Shown here: positions 1 to 7,693 of the stretch, in pieces
How the letters are laid out: every line of letters starts with the position of its first letter
Numbering within the stretch: position 1 is the first letter of the stretch
Assembly (NCBI GenBank): GCA_903874275.1
Contig: CAIQRS010000274.1
Coordinates: forward strand, 1 to 50,327
Length of the DNA stretch: 50,327 nucleotides
Reading direction: 5' to 3'
Source of the DNA: an uncultured Anaeromyxobacter sp.
Lineage (GTDB): Bacteria; Myxococcota; Myxococcia; Myxococcales; Anaeromyxobacteraceae
Made by a program: the position numbers and the translations under genes
Notes under the pieces: model-generated
Seen by the model: the letters and a program-made list of their open reading frames with translations, nothing else
The model's database searches: none
What the model was told of the DNA's origin: nothing

Positions 1-369
1 CCCCAGGAGGACCGGTTCGCGCCCGAGGGGCTCGAGACGCTGCTCGCCAGCACCTGGAAGGTGACCACCCTGAACGACCGCATGGGCTACCGGCTCGACG
101 GGCCGCCGGTGCGGCTCCTCGACGGGGCCGACATCGTCACCGACGCGGTGGTCCCGGGCGCGGTGCAGGTGTCCGGGGACGGCAAGCCCACCGTGCTCAT
201 GCTGGACGCACAGACCACCGGCGGTTACGCCAAGCCCTTCACGGTGATCGGCCCGGACCTGCGCCACTTGGCGCAGGCGCGCGCCGGGGACGGGGTCCGG
301 TTCGTGCCGTGCACGCAGGAGGAGGCGGTCGCCGCCCTGGCGGAGGAGAGACGATGGCCATCGACCTGA
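1..369 (+). CDS. pxpC: 5-oxoprolinase subunit C (biotin-dependent carboxyltransferase family), C-terminal part
   Basis: The frame is open from the first base, so only the last 122 codons are in the window. The tail has the family signature RMGYRL-GPP, a QTTGGYAKP motif and a closing DL--LAQA-AGD-VRF segment, as in PxpC/KipA-type carboxyltransferase-like subunits. With PxpA and PxpB these form the ATP-dependent 5-oxoprolinase that opens pyroglutamate to glutamate. Its stop lies inside the next gene: the pxpA ATG is at 354, a 16-bp overlap, so the two are translationally coupled. A separate pxpB would be expected upstream, outside the window. Confidence 0.9.
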   Translation, partial: PQEDRFAPEGLETLLASTWKVTTLNDRMGYRLDGPPVRLLDGADIVTDAVVPGAVQVSGDGKPTVLMLDAQTTGGYAKPFTVIGPDLRHLAQARAGDGVRFVPCTQEEAVAALAEERRWPST

Positions 370-1124
370 ACTGCGACGTGGGGGAGGGCGCCGGGGAGGA
401 CGCGCGCATCGTACCGCTGGTCTCCTCGGTGAACGTGGCGTGCGGCTTCCACGCCGGCGACCCGACCACCATCCGCGAGACCATCCGGCTGGCGGCGCGC
501 CACGGCGTGGCGGTGGGCGCCCACCCGTCGTACCCGGACCGCGCCGGCTTCGGTCGCGCCCCGATGGCCCGCTCCCCCGACCAGGTGCGGGACGACGTCC
601 TCTACCAGGTGGCCGCGGTGCGCGCCTTCTGCGCCGCCGAGGGGGTCCCGCTCGTCCACGTGAAGCCGCACGGAGCGCTCTACAACTCCGCGGCGCAGGA
701 CCCGGGGCTGGCGCGGGCCATCGCCGGGGCGGTGCTGCAGGTGGACCCGGGCCTGGTGGTGGTGTGCCTGGCCGGCTCTCCCATGGCGGCGGTGGTCCGG
801 TCGATGGGGCTGCGCTGCGCCGAGGAGGCCTTCGCGGACCGCGGCTACACCCCCGGTGGAACGCTGGTGCCGCGGGGGGATCCGGGCGCGCTCGTCGAGG
901 ATCCCGAGGAGGTCGCCGAGCGCGTCGCCACCATGGCCCGTGAACGGAGGGTGAAGGGGGTGGACGGCCGGCCGGTGGCCGTGGCGGCCGACACCATCTG
1001 CCTCCACGGCGACACGCCCGGCGCCGCGGCGCTGGCGGCGGCCATCCGGGCGCGCCTGGCGCGCGAGGGGATCCCGGTGCGCGGGCTGGCGGCCTCGTCC
1101 CGGAGCCCGGGAGGCGCGCCGTGA
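354..1124 (+). CDS. pxpA: 5-oxoprolinase subunit A (LamB/YcsF family)
   Basis: The 256-residue product has the full-length LamB/YcsF fold: it opens with IDLNCDVGEG, then SVNVACGFHAGDP, GAHPSYPDR-GFGR, VKPHGALYN and a late CLHGDTPGA motif. These metal-binding-type His/Asp motifs are diagnostic of PxpA, the subunit of the bacterial ATP-dependent 5-oxoprolinase that acts on pyroglutamate. I chose the ATG at 354 because the conserved N-terminal IDLN follows directly; an upstream in-frame ATG at 309 lies deep inside pxpC. It overlaps pxpC at its start and the next gene by 4 bp (GTGA) at its end, so all three genes form one coupled operon. Confidence 0.95.
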   Translation: MAIDLNCDVGEGAGEDARIVPLVSSVNVACGFHAGDPTTIRETIRLAARHGVAVGAHPSYPDRAGFGRAPMARSPDQVRDDVLYQVAAVRAFCAAEGVPLVHVKPHGALYNSAAQDPGLARAIAGAVLQVDPGLVVVCLAGSPMAAVVRSMGLRCAEEAFADRGYTPGGTLVPRGDPGALVEDPEEVAERVATMARERRVKGVDGRPVAVAADTICLHGDTPGAAALAAAIRARLAREGIPVRGLAASSRSPGGAP

Positions 1125-2074
1125 TCGATCCGGTGGCGGTGATCGGCGCCGGGGTGATGGGGCACGGGATCGCGCAGCTCTTCGCGGCGGCCGGCGCCCA
1201 GGTCCGGCTCCACGACGTGGACACGCCCAGGCTCGAGGGCGCCCTCCGCGAGGTGGACCGGAGCCTGCTGCTGCTCGTCGAGGAGGGGGTCCTGCAGGCC
1301 CAGGCGGCCTCCGCCGCGCGGGCCCGGATCCACCCGACCACCGACCTCGAGGGCGCCCTCCGGGGCGCCGCCCTCGTCACCGAGTGCATCCCGGAGATCC
1401 TCGACGCGAAGCACGCCCTCTTCGCCCGGGTCGAGCGGGTGGTCGCGGCGGACGCGCTCCTGGTCTCCAACACGTCCACCTTCCCCATCGCCCGGCTGGC
1501 CGAGGGGGCGGTTCACCCGGAGCGGATGGCGATCACCCACTACTTCAACCCGGCCCAGCTCGTCCCGCTCGTGGAGGTGGTGCCCCATCCCTCCATGCCG
1601 CCCGGGCGGGTCGAACGGGTGATGGAGATCCTCTCGGCCATCGGCAAGCGCCCCGTGCTCCTCCGCCGGGACGTGCCGGGCTTCGTGGCCAACCGGCTGC
1701 AGGCGGCGCTGGTGCGGGAGGCCCTCCACCTCCTCGAGACCGGCGTGGCCTCGGCCGAGGACATCGACACCGTCCTCACCGAGGGGCCGGGCGTCCGCTG
1801 GCCGTTCCTGGGGCCGGTGGAGATGGTGGACCTGGGAGGGCTCGACGTCTGGCGCCGGGTCATCGACAACCTCGCGCCCGAGCTTTGCCGCGAGGAGGGT
1901 GCGCCGGCCCATCTCCGCGAGCGGGTGGAGCGCGGCGACCTCGGCGCCAAGACCGGCGCGGGTTTCCACGACTATGCCGGGGGGCGGGGCGAGGCCCGCC
2001 TGCGCCACCGGGATCGGGCGCTGGTCCGGCTGGCCGAGCTCAAGCGACGGCTGGAAGAGCCGCCTCGAGACTGA
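1121..2074 (+). CDS. 3-hydroxyacyl-CoA dehydrogenase family protein
   Basis: This 317-residue protein has an N-terminal Rossmann domain with the NAD motif GAGVMGHG (residues ~9-16), the SNTSTFPI stretch, the catalytic-type HYFNPAQL-PLVEVV motif near residue 145 and a C-terminal helical domain starting at PGFVANRLQ. Size and motifs fit short single-function 3-hydroxybutyryl-CoA dehydrogenases, which oxidise L-3-hydroxyacyl-CoA with NAD. The GTG start at 1121 overlaps the pxpA stop (GTGA). The link with 5-oxoproline use is unusual; co-transcription is clear from the overlap, but a shared pathway is only inferred. A related possibility is a hydroxy-acid dehydrogenase acting on a non-CoA substrate. 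Confidence 0.88.
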   Translation: MIDPVAVIGAGVMGHGIAQLFAAAGAQVRLHDVDTPRLEGALREVDRSLLLLVEEGVLQAQAASAARARIHPTTDLEGALRGAALVTECIPEILDAKHALFARVERVVAADALLVSNTSTFPIARLAEGAVHPERMAITHYFNPAQLVPLVEVVPHPSMPPGRVERVMEILSAIGKRPVLLRRDVPGFVANRLQAALVREALHLLETGVASAEDIDTVLTEGPGVRWPFLGPVEMVDLGGLDVWRRVIDNLAPELCREEGAPAHLRERVERGDLGAKTGAGFHDYAGGRGEARLRHRDRALVRLAELKRRLEEPPRD

Positions 2075-2093
2075 AAAGTCACTCAATCTCGGC

Positions 2094-2139
2094 CCGATAT
2101 CGGTTTTTCTTTTGCCTGGATCGGCCTGTCCCGTAAACT
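2094..2139 (+). promoter_or_regulatory. Promoter of first ferritin-like gene: palindrome plus -35/-10
   Basis: A 10-bp palindrome CCGATATCGG (2094-2103) sits 8 nt before a -35-like TTGCCT (2112-2117), followed after 16 nt by a -10-like TAAACT (2134-2139). The same arrangement recurs 657-658 bp downstream, before the second paralog. The shared block TGTCCCGTA-A-TGGGTACACG covers the -10 and the likely transcription start. Confidence 0.6.
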
Positions 2140-2190
2140 GGGTACACGCTGCATCCCGGGGAGGTCCCTGGGAACCCGATAGGGGCTCGC

Positions 2191-2715
2191 TTGAACATCC
2201 AGGAATGCATCCAGGCCGCCGCGCGGATCCAGATTCTCCTTCGCGACCTCCACACCGGGCTGGCGCGGTGCTTCGGGGCGAATCGCACCCTGCGCGAGAA
2301 CTTCCTCGGCCTCGCTCGCGAGGAGGGGCAGCGCGCCCTGGACATCCGCCTCCTCGTGCTGGACCGCAGGGGAGTTCCGTGGTCCGACGAGGCCATCGAC
2401 ACCATCCACAGGGACCTCGTGTCCACCCTCGCGGAGCTCTCCGCCATGGCAGGGGAACTCCGCCGGGATTCCAGGTGCTTCAGCCCGGTCTCCGTCCTCC
2501 GCCGGGTTATCCAGGTGGAACGCCGGTGCAACGCGATCCACGCGGGGAGCCTGGCCCGGAGCGCCGACCCCGAACTTCGCTGGTTCTTCGCCTCGCTGAC
2601 CAGGCGGGACCGCACGGTCGAGCAGTTGCTCGAGCAGGCCCTCCGGAGCCTGGTGGCGCCCGTCCGAGTGGCCTCGATCCCGACCGGGAAGGTCGCCGCA
2701 AATCTCGCCGCGTAG
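2191..2715 (+). CDS. Ferritin-like (rubrerythrin-type) helical protein, ligand-poor paralog
   Basis: The 174-residue, mostly helical protein is a tandem paralog of the next gene; both begin NIQEC and align almost without gaps for about 150 residues. The pattern of four long helices with EE near residue 45 resembles ferritin-like proteins. Positions that could hold iron in the second copy are changed here: E14 to Q, H48 to R, E108 to Q, E119 to G and H143 to V. If the family is a diiron one, this copy has probably lost the centre. The TTG start is supported by exact alignment with the paralog and an AGGGG site 5 nt upstream. It has a C-terminal extension of about 20 residues that the second copy lacks. 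Confidence 0.65.
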   Translation: MNIQECIQAAARIQILLRDLHTGLARCFGANRTLRENFLGLAREEGQRALDIRLLVLDRRGVPWSDEAIDTIHRDLVSTLAELSAMAGELRRDSRCFSPVSVLRRVIQVERRCNAIHAGSLARSADPELRWFFASLTRRDRTVEQLLEQALRSLVAPVRVASIPTGKVAANLAA

Positions 2716-2751
2716 TGCGGGTCCTGGATTGGCCGAACCTCATACTTCGGT

Positions 2752-2796
2752 CCGATATCGATTCCTCATTGCGCGCCCCGCCATGTCCCGTACATT
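2752..2796 (+). promoter_or_regulatory. Promoter of second ferritin-like gene, duplicate of the first
   Basis: The elements seen before the first paralog recur in order: CCGATATCGA (2752-2761), TTGCGC (2769-2774), a 16-nt spacer and TACATT (2791-2796), then TGGGTACACG. Because the spacer DNA is only partly conserved while these boxes are kept, they are probably functional promoter and operator elements. Confidence 0.6.
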
Positions 2797-2847
2797 GGGT
2801 ACACGTCGCTTTTGGGGGAGGACCCATTGCGCCGACGAGGTGACACC

Positions 2848-3309
2848 GTGAACATCCAGGAATGCTTCCAGACCGCGGCCCGGATCGAGATCCTCCTTCG
2901 AGACCTCTACTCCGGGCTGGCGCGCTGCTTCAGGACGAACCCGCACCTCTACGAGAGCTTCCTCTGCCTCGCCAACGAGGAGGAGCAGCACGCACTGCGC
3001 ATCCGGCTCCTCGCCCTTCACCGGAGAGGCGTGACCTGGACCGACGACGCCATCGACCGGATCCGGGGAGACCTCCTCACCACGGTCGCGGAGCTCTCGG
3101 CCATGGCCAGGGAGGTCCGGAGGAGCTCCGACGGGCGCTCGGCTGGCCCGGTCCTGCGCAAGGTGATCGAGGTGGAGCGTCGCTGCGGGTCGATCCACGC
3201 CGAGGGGCTGGCCCGGAGCGCGGACCCCGAGGTGCGCGGCTTCTTCTCGTCGCTCGCCAAGCAGGACGTCCGGCACGAGCGGCTGCTCGAGCAGGCCCTG
3301 CAGGCCTGA
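2848..3309 (+). CDS. Ferritin-like (rubrerythrin-type) helical protein
   Basis: The 153-residue product is a paralog of the preceding gene but keeps a full set of candidate metal ligands: E14 in helix 1, E45xxH48 in helix 2, E108 and H117/E119 in helix 3 and D140xxH143 in helix 4. This resembles the E, ExxH, E, ExxH layout of ferritin-like diiron proteins, though I cannot name a subfamily. The GTG at 2848 is chosen over a longer frame starting at 2812 because it aligns with the paralog start and has GAGG 7 nt upstream. The gene has its own copy of the promoter. A role in oxidative stress or iron handling is plausible but inferred. Confidence 0.68.
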   Translation: MNIQECFQTAARIEILLRDLYSGLARCFRTNPHLYESFLCLANEEEQHALRIRLLALHRRGVTWTDDAIDRIRGDLLTTVAELSAMAREVRRSSDGRSAGPVLRKVIEVERRCGSIHAEGLARSADPEVRGFFSSLAKQDVRHERLLEQALQA

Positions 3310-3341
3310 GGCGCCGCCCGGCCGGGGCCGCCCGCCGCCGC

Positions 3342-3470
3342 TCAGTTGCAGCGGAGCAGGTCGCCCGCCACCTCGCCGGTGAAGGCCGGCTGCAGGTAGG
3401 AGACGAAGGCCCAGAGCACGAGCAGCGCGAGAAGCCCGAGGCCGGAGGCGACGAGCATCTTGCGGGTCAC
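3342..3470 (-). CDS. 42-residue single-helix membrane protein coupled to an MFS gene
   Basis: A short frame starts with GTG at 3470, sharing GTGA with the stop of the MFS gene, so it is probably made by translational coupling. The peptide has one strongly hydrophobic helix (about residues 5-26, rich in Leu/Val/Ala) and a short tail ending in a Cys-Asn. One-helix partner proteins are known next to some MFS transporters, notably of the oxalate/formate antiporter group; I do not see enough sequence likeness to assign it to that family. It is too short for most automated callers. Confidence 0.55.
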   Translation of the reverse strand: MTRKMLVASGLGLLALLVLWAFVSYLQPAFTGEVAGDLLRCN

Positions 3471-4696
3471 ACGGCTCCCTCGGTGCGGTCCCTGAGCCGC
3501 GCCACCGGCGTCTCGCGGATGGGAATGTTGAGCAAGGCGGCCACCACCGCCAGCGCCACCGACATCCACCAGACGACGTCGTAGCTCCCGGTCAGCACGA
3601 AGAGCCTGCCGCCCAGCCAGCCGCCCAGGAAGGCGCCCACCTGGTGGAAGAAGAAGACGATGCCGCCGAGGAGCGCCAGGTTCTCCACGCCGAAGAGGGT
3701 CGCCACCGTCCCGTTGGTGAGGGGGACGGTCGAGAGCCAGAGGAGCCCCATGGCGGCCCCGAAGACGTAGGCCGACCCCTCGGTGAGCGGGACCAGCACG
3801 AACGCCGACAGCACGAGCGCGCGCAGGAGGTAGAGCGCGACGAGCAGCCCGGGCTTGCTCCTCCGGCCTCCCAGTACACCCGCGGTGTAGGTCCCGGCGA
3901 TGTTGAAGAGCCCCACCAGCGCCAGCACCGCCGCGCCGGTGGAGGGGCCAAGCCCCCGGTCGGTCAGGTAGGCGGGGAGGTGGGTGGCGATGAAGACCAC
4001 GTGGAATCCGCACACGAAGAAGCCCAGGCAGAGCAGCCAGAAGCCGGGGAGCGAGAGCGCCTCGCCCAGGACGGCGCGAAGGGGCATGGGGGCCGGGCGG
4101 GAGGCGCCGCCGCCACGCGCCTCGGAGAGAGGGGCGGCCAGAGGGAACATGAGGAGGCCGAGGACGGCGAGCGAGAGCAGCGTCGTCATCCAGCCCACCG
4201 ACTGGATGGCCGTGAGGGCGGCCGGCAGCATGACGAACTGGCCGAGGGAGCCCACCGACATGGCGACGCCCATGGCGAAGCTCCGGCGCCCCGGCGGCGT
4301 CTTGCGCAGGACCGCGCCGAAGACCACGGTGATGCTGGCCCCGGAGAGGCCGATCCCGATGAGGAGGCCGGCCGAGAGGGCGAGCAGGGTCCCGGTCCGC
4401 GAGAGGGCCATGAGGACCAGGCCGAGGACGTAGAGGAAGGCGCCGCCCACGATCACCCGGCCGGAACCGTACCGGTCGGCGATCCGTCCCGCGAAGGGTT
4501 GGGCCACGCCCCAGGCCAGGTTCTGGAGGGCGATGGCGAAGGCGAAGACCTCGCGGGTCCAGCCGTGGGCCTGCGACATGGGCGCGAGGAAGAGGCCGAA
4601 GGTGTGGCGGATGCCCAGCGAGACGGCGAGGAGGAGCGCCCCGGCCGCCAGGGTCACGGCGGGGGTGCGCCAGTCGCGCCGGGCGGGGGTGTCCAT
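3467..4696 (-). CDS. Major facilitator superfamily transporter
   Basis: The 409-residue protein has about 12 hydrophobic segments, the MFS loop motif GRIADRYGSGR between helices 2 and 3, and a repeat-like second half beginning near FWLLCLGFFVCGF. The substrate cannot be read from sequence; the overall look is of the monocarboxylate/oxalate-formate style of MFS porters. I chose the ATG at 4696 because the first helix follows at the usual distance and a -10-like TAGATG (4704-4709) ends 7 nt upstream, pointing to a leaderless message. The stop overlaps the start of a tiny one-helix gene by 4 bp. Confidence 0.88.
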   Translation of the reverse strand: MDTPARRDWRTPAVTLAAGALLLAVSLGIRHTFGLFLAPMSQAHGWTREVFAFAIALQNLAWGVAQPFAGRIADRYGSGRVIVGGAFLYVLGLVLMALSRTGTLLALSAGLLIGIGLSGASITVVFGAVLRKTPPGRRSFAMGVAMSVGSLGQFVMLPAALTAIQSVGWMTTLLSLAVLGLLMFPLAAPLSEARGGGASRPAPMPLRAVLGEALSLPGFWLLCLGFFVCGFHVVFIATHLPAYLTDRGLGPSTGAAVLALVGLFNIAGTYTAGVLGGRRSKPGLLVALYLLRALVLSAFVLVPLTEGSAYVFGAAMGLLWLSTVPLTNGTVATLFGVENLALLGGIVFFFHQVGAFLGGWLGGRLFVLTGSYDVVWWMSVALAVVAALLNIPIRETPVARLRDRTEGAV

Positions 4697-4703
4697 GCGC
4701 GGG

Positions 4704-4709
4704 CATCTA
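4704..4709 (-). promoter_or_regulatory. Leaderless-type -10 box of the MFS gene
   Basis: TAGATG on the minus strand ends 7 nt before the ATG at 4696, with no Shine-Dalgarno between. The divergent gene has TAGATA at 4760-4765 ending 5 nt before its ATG at 4771. Confidence 0.4.
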
Positions 4710-4770
4710 TCCGCGCCGGGCCGGCGGCGCAAATCGGTTCCACGCCGCCGCGCCGGTGGTAGATAGAGCC

Positions 4771-5286
4771 ATGCCCGGCGAACCGACCAAGCTGGCGAAG
4801 CTCGAGAAGCGGATCGAGAACGAGATGAAGCAGTACGCGGTCGTCGCGGGCTACTTCGCGTTCTTCTTCCTCTCCCTCACCACCTACCAGAAGCTCATCC
4901 TCGCCGAGTACGACATCGGCTACTACCAGTACGGGTGGGCCGTCGTGCAGGCCATGATCCTCGGCAAGGTCGTGCTGCTCGGGCAGTTCCTGCACCTGGG
5001 CAGCCGGTTCGAGGACCGGCCGCTGATCCTCACCGCCCTCTGGAAGTCGCTGGTCTTCGCGCTGCTCGCCGCCGCGCTGGTGGCGCTGGAGCACCTGGTC
5101 GAGGCGCTCCTCCACCACCGGCCCCTCTCCGCGGTGTTCCAGCTCTCCGGGGGGCACGGCGTCGAGATGCTGGCCCGATTCCAGATCGTCCTGGTGGCCT
5201 TCGTGCCCTTCTTCGCCGTCCGCGAGCTGGCCCGGATGTCGGGCCACGACGACCTGGTCGAGGTCCTCTTCGCCCGGCGGAAGTGA
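4771..5286 (+). CDS. Four-helix membrane protein upstream of a PilT-like ATPase
   Basis: The 171-residue protein begins with a charged helix (EPTKLAKLEKRIENEMKQ) and then has about four transmembrane segments (around residues 23-41, 48-66, 80-100 and 128-146). I do not recognise the family. The ATG at 4771 follows a TAGATA box by 5 nt. The stop and the start of the next gene overlap in TGATG, so it is translationally coupled to the PilT-like ATPase, which suggests a shared membrane-associated task; that partnership is inferred from the overlap alone. Confidence 0.7.
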   Translation: MPGEPTKLAKLEKRIENEMKQYAVVAGYFAFFFLSLTTYQKLILAEYDIGYYQYGWAVVQAMILGKVVLLGQFLHLGSRFEDRPLILTALWKSLVFALLAAALVALEHLVEALLHHRPLSAVFQLSGGHGVEMLARFQIVLVAFVPFFAVRELARMSGHDDLVEVLFARRK

Positions 5287-6485
5287 TGGACCTCCCCGCG
5301 CTCATCGTCACCGCCCGCGACGCCGGCGCGAGCGACCTCCACCTCGAGGCGGGGTTGCCCCCCAGCGCCCGCATCCGGGGACGGCTGCAGCCGATGGGGG
5401 CGCCGCTGGCGGCGCGGGAGCTCCTGGAGGCGGCGCGGGACGTCGTGGGGGAGGATCGCTGGCCCGGCTTCCTGGAACGGCGCTCGGCCGACGTGGCGCG
5501 CAACCTGGGGGGCGTGCGCTGCCGGGTGAACGCGCTCTGCACGGCGCGCGGGGTGGGGCTGGCCATCCGCTTCCTGCCCACCACCCAGGCCACCCTCGAG
5601 CGGCTGAACCTGCGTTCCGACCTGGCGCGGCTCGTCGAGCCGCACCACGGGCTGGTCATCGTCAGCGGCCCGACCGGCTCGGGCAAGTCGAGCACGCTGG
5701 CCGCGCTGGTGCAGGAGGTGAACCTGCGCGAGGCCCGACACATCGTGACGCTCGAGTCGCCCATCGAGTACACGCTCACGCCCCGGCAGTCCTTCATCCG
5801 GCAGCGCGAGGTGGGGCGGGACACGCCCAGCTTCGAGCAGGGGCTCTACGACGCAATGCGGGAGGACCCCGACGTGCTGGTGGTGGGGGAGCTCCGCGAC
5901 GCCGAGACCATGCGGCTCACCCTCTCGGCCGCCGAGACCGGGCACCTGGTGCTGACCACCGTTCACTCCTCGTCAACCGGGGAGGCGCTGCAGCGCATCG
6001 TGGGGGCGTTCCCGGCGGAGATCCAGGCCGGCATCGCCACCCAGCTCGCCGACTGCCTGGTCGGCGTGGTCTGCCAGAGGCTGCGCTTCTTCCCGGAGCG
6101 GAACCTGCGCGCCCCCGAGTGCGAGATCCTGATGGGCAGCCAGCCGGTGAAGGCGATGGTCCGGCAGGGGCAGTTCTTCAAGATCCCCACCGCGCTCGAG
6201 ACCGGGGCGGCCGACGGCTGCTGGACCTTCACCCGCTACCGGGAGTGGCTGGAGCGGAGGACCGACTGGTACCTGCCCTCGCCCGAGCCGGCCGCCCGGG
6301 AGCCCGTGGCACGGGAGCCGGAGCACGGCGAGAGGGCCGAGCCGCCTCGTACACCCGCCGGGGCGCCCGGGCGCGCGCCCCGGAGACCGGTGACGACGGA
6401 GCCGCGGGACGGCGTCCTCGAGATCCCCTCGTCGGACGAGGACCTCGCCCGCATCCTCGACGAGCTGGAGCGACGGGGGGAGTAG
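5286..6485 (+). CDS. PilT/PilU-family twitching-motility ATPase
   Basis: The 399-residue protein has the PilT layout: an N-terminal PAS-like domain starting ASDLHLEAGLPP-ARIRG, a Walker A GPTGSGKS at residues 128-135, an Asp-box region with TLESPIEY, a Walker B-type DVLVVGELRD near 196-205 and a His-box region around TTVHSSSTGEALQRI. PilT-type ATPases power retraction of type IV pili from the inner membrane. Differences from textbook PilT are VGELRD in place of VGEMRD and a longer, Pro/Arg/Glu-rich linker (about 320-375) before a conserved-looking tail rich in acidic residues. No other pilus gene is nearby. The ATG at 5286 overlaps the upstream stop. Confidence 0.85.
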   Translation: MDLPALIVTARDAGASDLHLEAGLPPSARIRGRLQPMGAPLAARELLEAARDVVGEDRWPGFLERRSADVARNLGGVRCRVNALCTARGVGLAIRFLPTTQATLERLNLRSDLARLVEPHHGLVIVSGPTGSGKSSTLAALVQEVNLREARHIVTLESPIEYTLTPRQSFIRQREVGRDTPSFEQGLYDAMREDPDVLVVGELRDAETMRLTLSAAETGHLVLTTVHSSSTGEALQRIVGAFPAEIQAGIATQLADCLVGVVCQRLRFFPERNLRAPECEILMGSQPVKAMVRQGQFFKIPTALETGAADGCWTFTRYREWLERRTDWYLPSPEPAAREPVAREPEHGERAEPPRTPAGAPGRAPRRPVTTEPRDGVLEIPSSDEDLARILDELERRGE

Positions 6486-7387
6486 GGGGGCGCCGGTTCC
6501 GATGCGTGGGGAACTCCGCGGGTGAAAAGGTCCATGTGGGCGTCGCCGTAGGCCTGGCGTGCGGCTTCCAGCCTCGTCGTGGAACCGCACACGCCGCCCG
6601 AATCGAGCTTCCACTGGCACTTGCCCCCGTCCCGCCTGCGGACCTCCCGCTTCACCTTGGGCGGAACGCTGGCCCTCCGCTTCTCCTGCTGGGCGAGCAG
6701 CAGGTCGAGCGCGGCGTCGATCACCTGCTCGTCCGTCGCCCCCGGCTGGACGTGCGATTGCCCCGCCCTGGCCCGCTTCAGCTTCGCGACGAGTGCCCTC
6801 GACACGGTGACGTGGATCCGGCTCACGGTGGAGGTGAGCGGCTCGACCACGGTCCTGGCCGGTCCCCGCGCAGGTTCCAGAGGAGGGACCGGGGCAGTCG
6901 CCAAAAGTTCACCCGGATGAACCGGCGAAGCCGTTGATTTCACTGGGGGCGGGATCTCGGTGACCACCGTCCTCCTCGGCACCACCGCCGCCGGCATGAT
7001 CTCCACCGCGACCTGATGCGCCTCCTGCTTCGAGCAGTGGAAGAACTTTGGCAGTACCTCGGCACGGTTCGCGTCGGTCATGACCTTCGCCAGCTGGATG
7101 ATGCTGGTCAGACACAGCCGCCCGTCCCGGAGCGGCTCCACCACTTCGGGGAACCGGGCGACGAGCCGGGCCGCCACCTTCCGGTAGTGGGCCGCCCCCC
7201 GGGAGAGCTTGAGCTCCCGGAGCAAGAAGTCGAAGAGGTTGGCGAAGCCGAGCCTCCGGTACGCACCAGACCGGTCGAATTCCGAGAGGGCGATGAGAAA
7301 ATCGGCGAGGGCTGCTTGCTCGCGGCGGAGAAGGTCGGCGAGGTGGCGGGAGGACTCGCGGGCCTGGACCAGATTCGTGTCGTTCAT
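6236..7387 (-). pseudogene. HNH endonuclease (DUF222/13E12-like) relic with catalytic core deleted
   Basis: Residues 1-130 are the helical N-terminal domain typical of HNH proteins that occur in many copies in such genomes. The zinc-type start of the HNH domain is present (RRRDGGKCQWKLD, then GGVCGST, residues ~250-270), but TRLE at 274 runs straight into AARQAYGDAHMDLF, which normally follows the catalytic His-Asn stretch. The expected DH...HN core of about 30 residues is missing, so nuclease activity should be lost. After residue ~291 the frame continues as low-complexity sequence antisense to the end of the PilT-like gene, so the natural stop is probably lost too. The ATG at 7387 is clear. 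Confidence 0.65.
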
Positions 7388-7693
7388 GAATCCACTGTCT
7401 CACGGGAAATTTCGGCCTTTCCAGACGCACGAGGATGCCCATGCGGCCGGGATCCGGCGCGGGGATCTCGAACCTCGCCAGGAGTTTCGGCGGCGCGCGC
7501 ACGAGGCGCTGGCGCAGCGCCAGGGGCATCCCCGCGGCGACCGCCTCACCGAGCGCGAATCTCGCAAAATGCCTGTCAATAGGCGCGTTCACGAACGCCC
7601 CATCTGCCCGATGGTCCGCGCCACGGACGCTTCGATGTCATCCCGCGGACGGTTCGATGTCACACCCCGGCCGCCCCGGGTGTCACCCGGACG
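7388..7693. other. 306-bp intergenic region between the HNH relic and yceI-like gene
   Basis: The last 70 bp hold a tandem repeat (separate entry). The rest has an open minus-strand frame from 7592 that runs into the relic in another frame; its first 65 codons look fairly coding-like in composition but match nothing I recognise. I therefore call it non-coding or a gene remnant. Confidence 0.4.
7624..7693 (+). repeat. About 22-bp tandem repeats ending at the yceI-like start codon
   Basis: CGGACG boxes occur at 7624, 7646 and 7688, with a CGGCCG variant at 7668, and TGTCA follows in each unit at 7636, 7658 and 7681. Units 1 and 2 share CGGACGnTTCGATGTCA exactly; unit 3 is diverged. The period of 22-23 bp equals two turns of the helix, as in arrays of protein-binding sites. 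The last CGGACG touches the ATG at 7694. Confidence 0.6.

Noticed and set aside
845-2086. Long open minus-strand frame over the dehydrogenase gene
   Set aside because: It mirrors a clear enzyme gene; the predicted peptide is a His/Arg/Gly-rich shadow typical of GC-rich DNA.
6909-7592. Minus-strand frame starting upstream of the HNH relic
   Set aside because: The first 65 codons look somewhat coding-like, but the rest overlaps the HNH gene out of frame and nothing is recognisable; kept only as a note in the intergenic entry.
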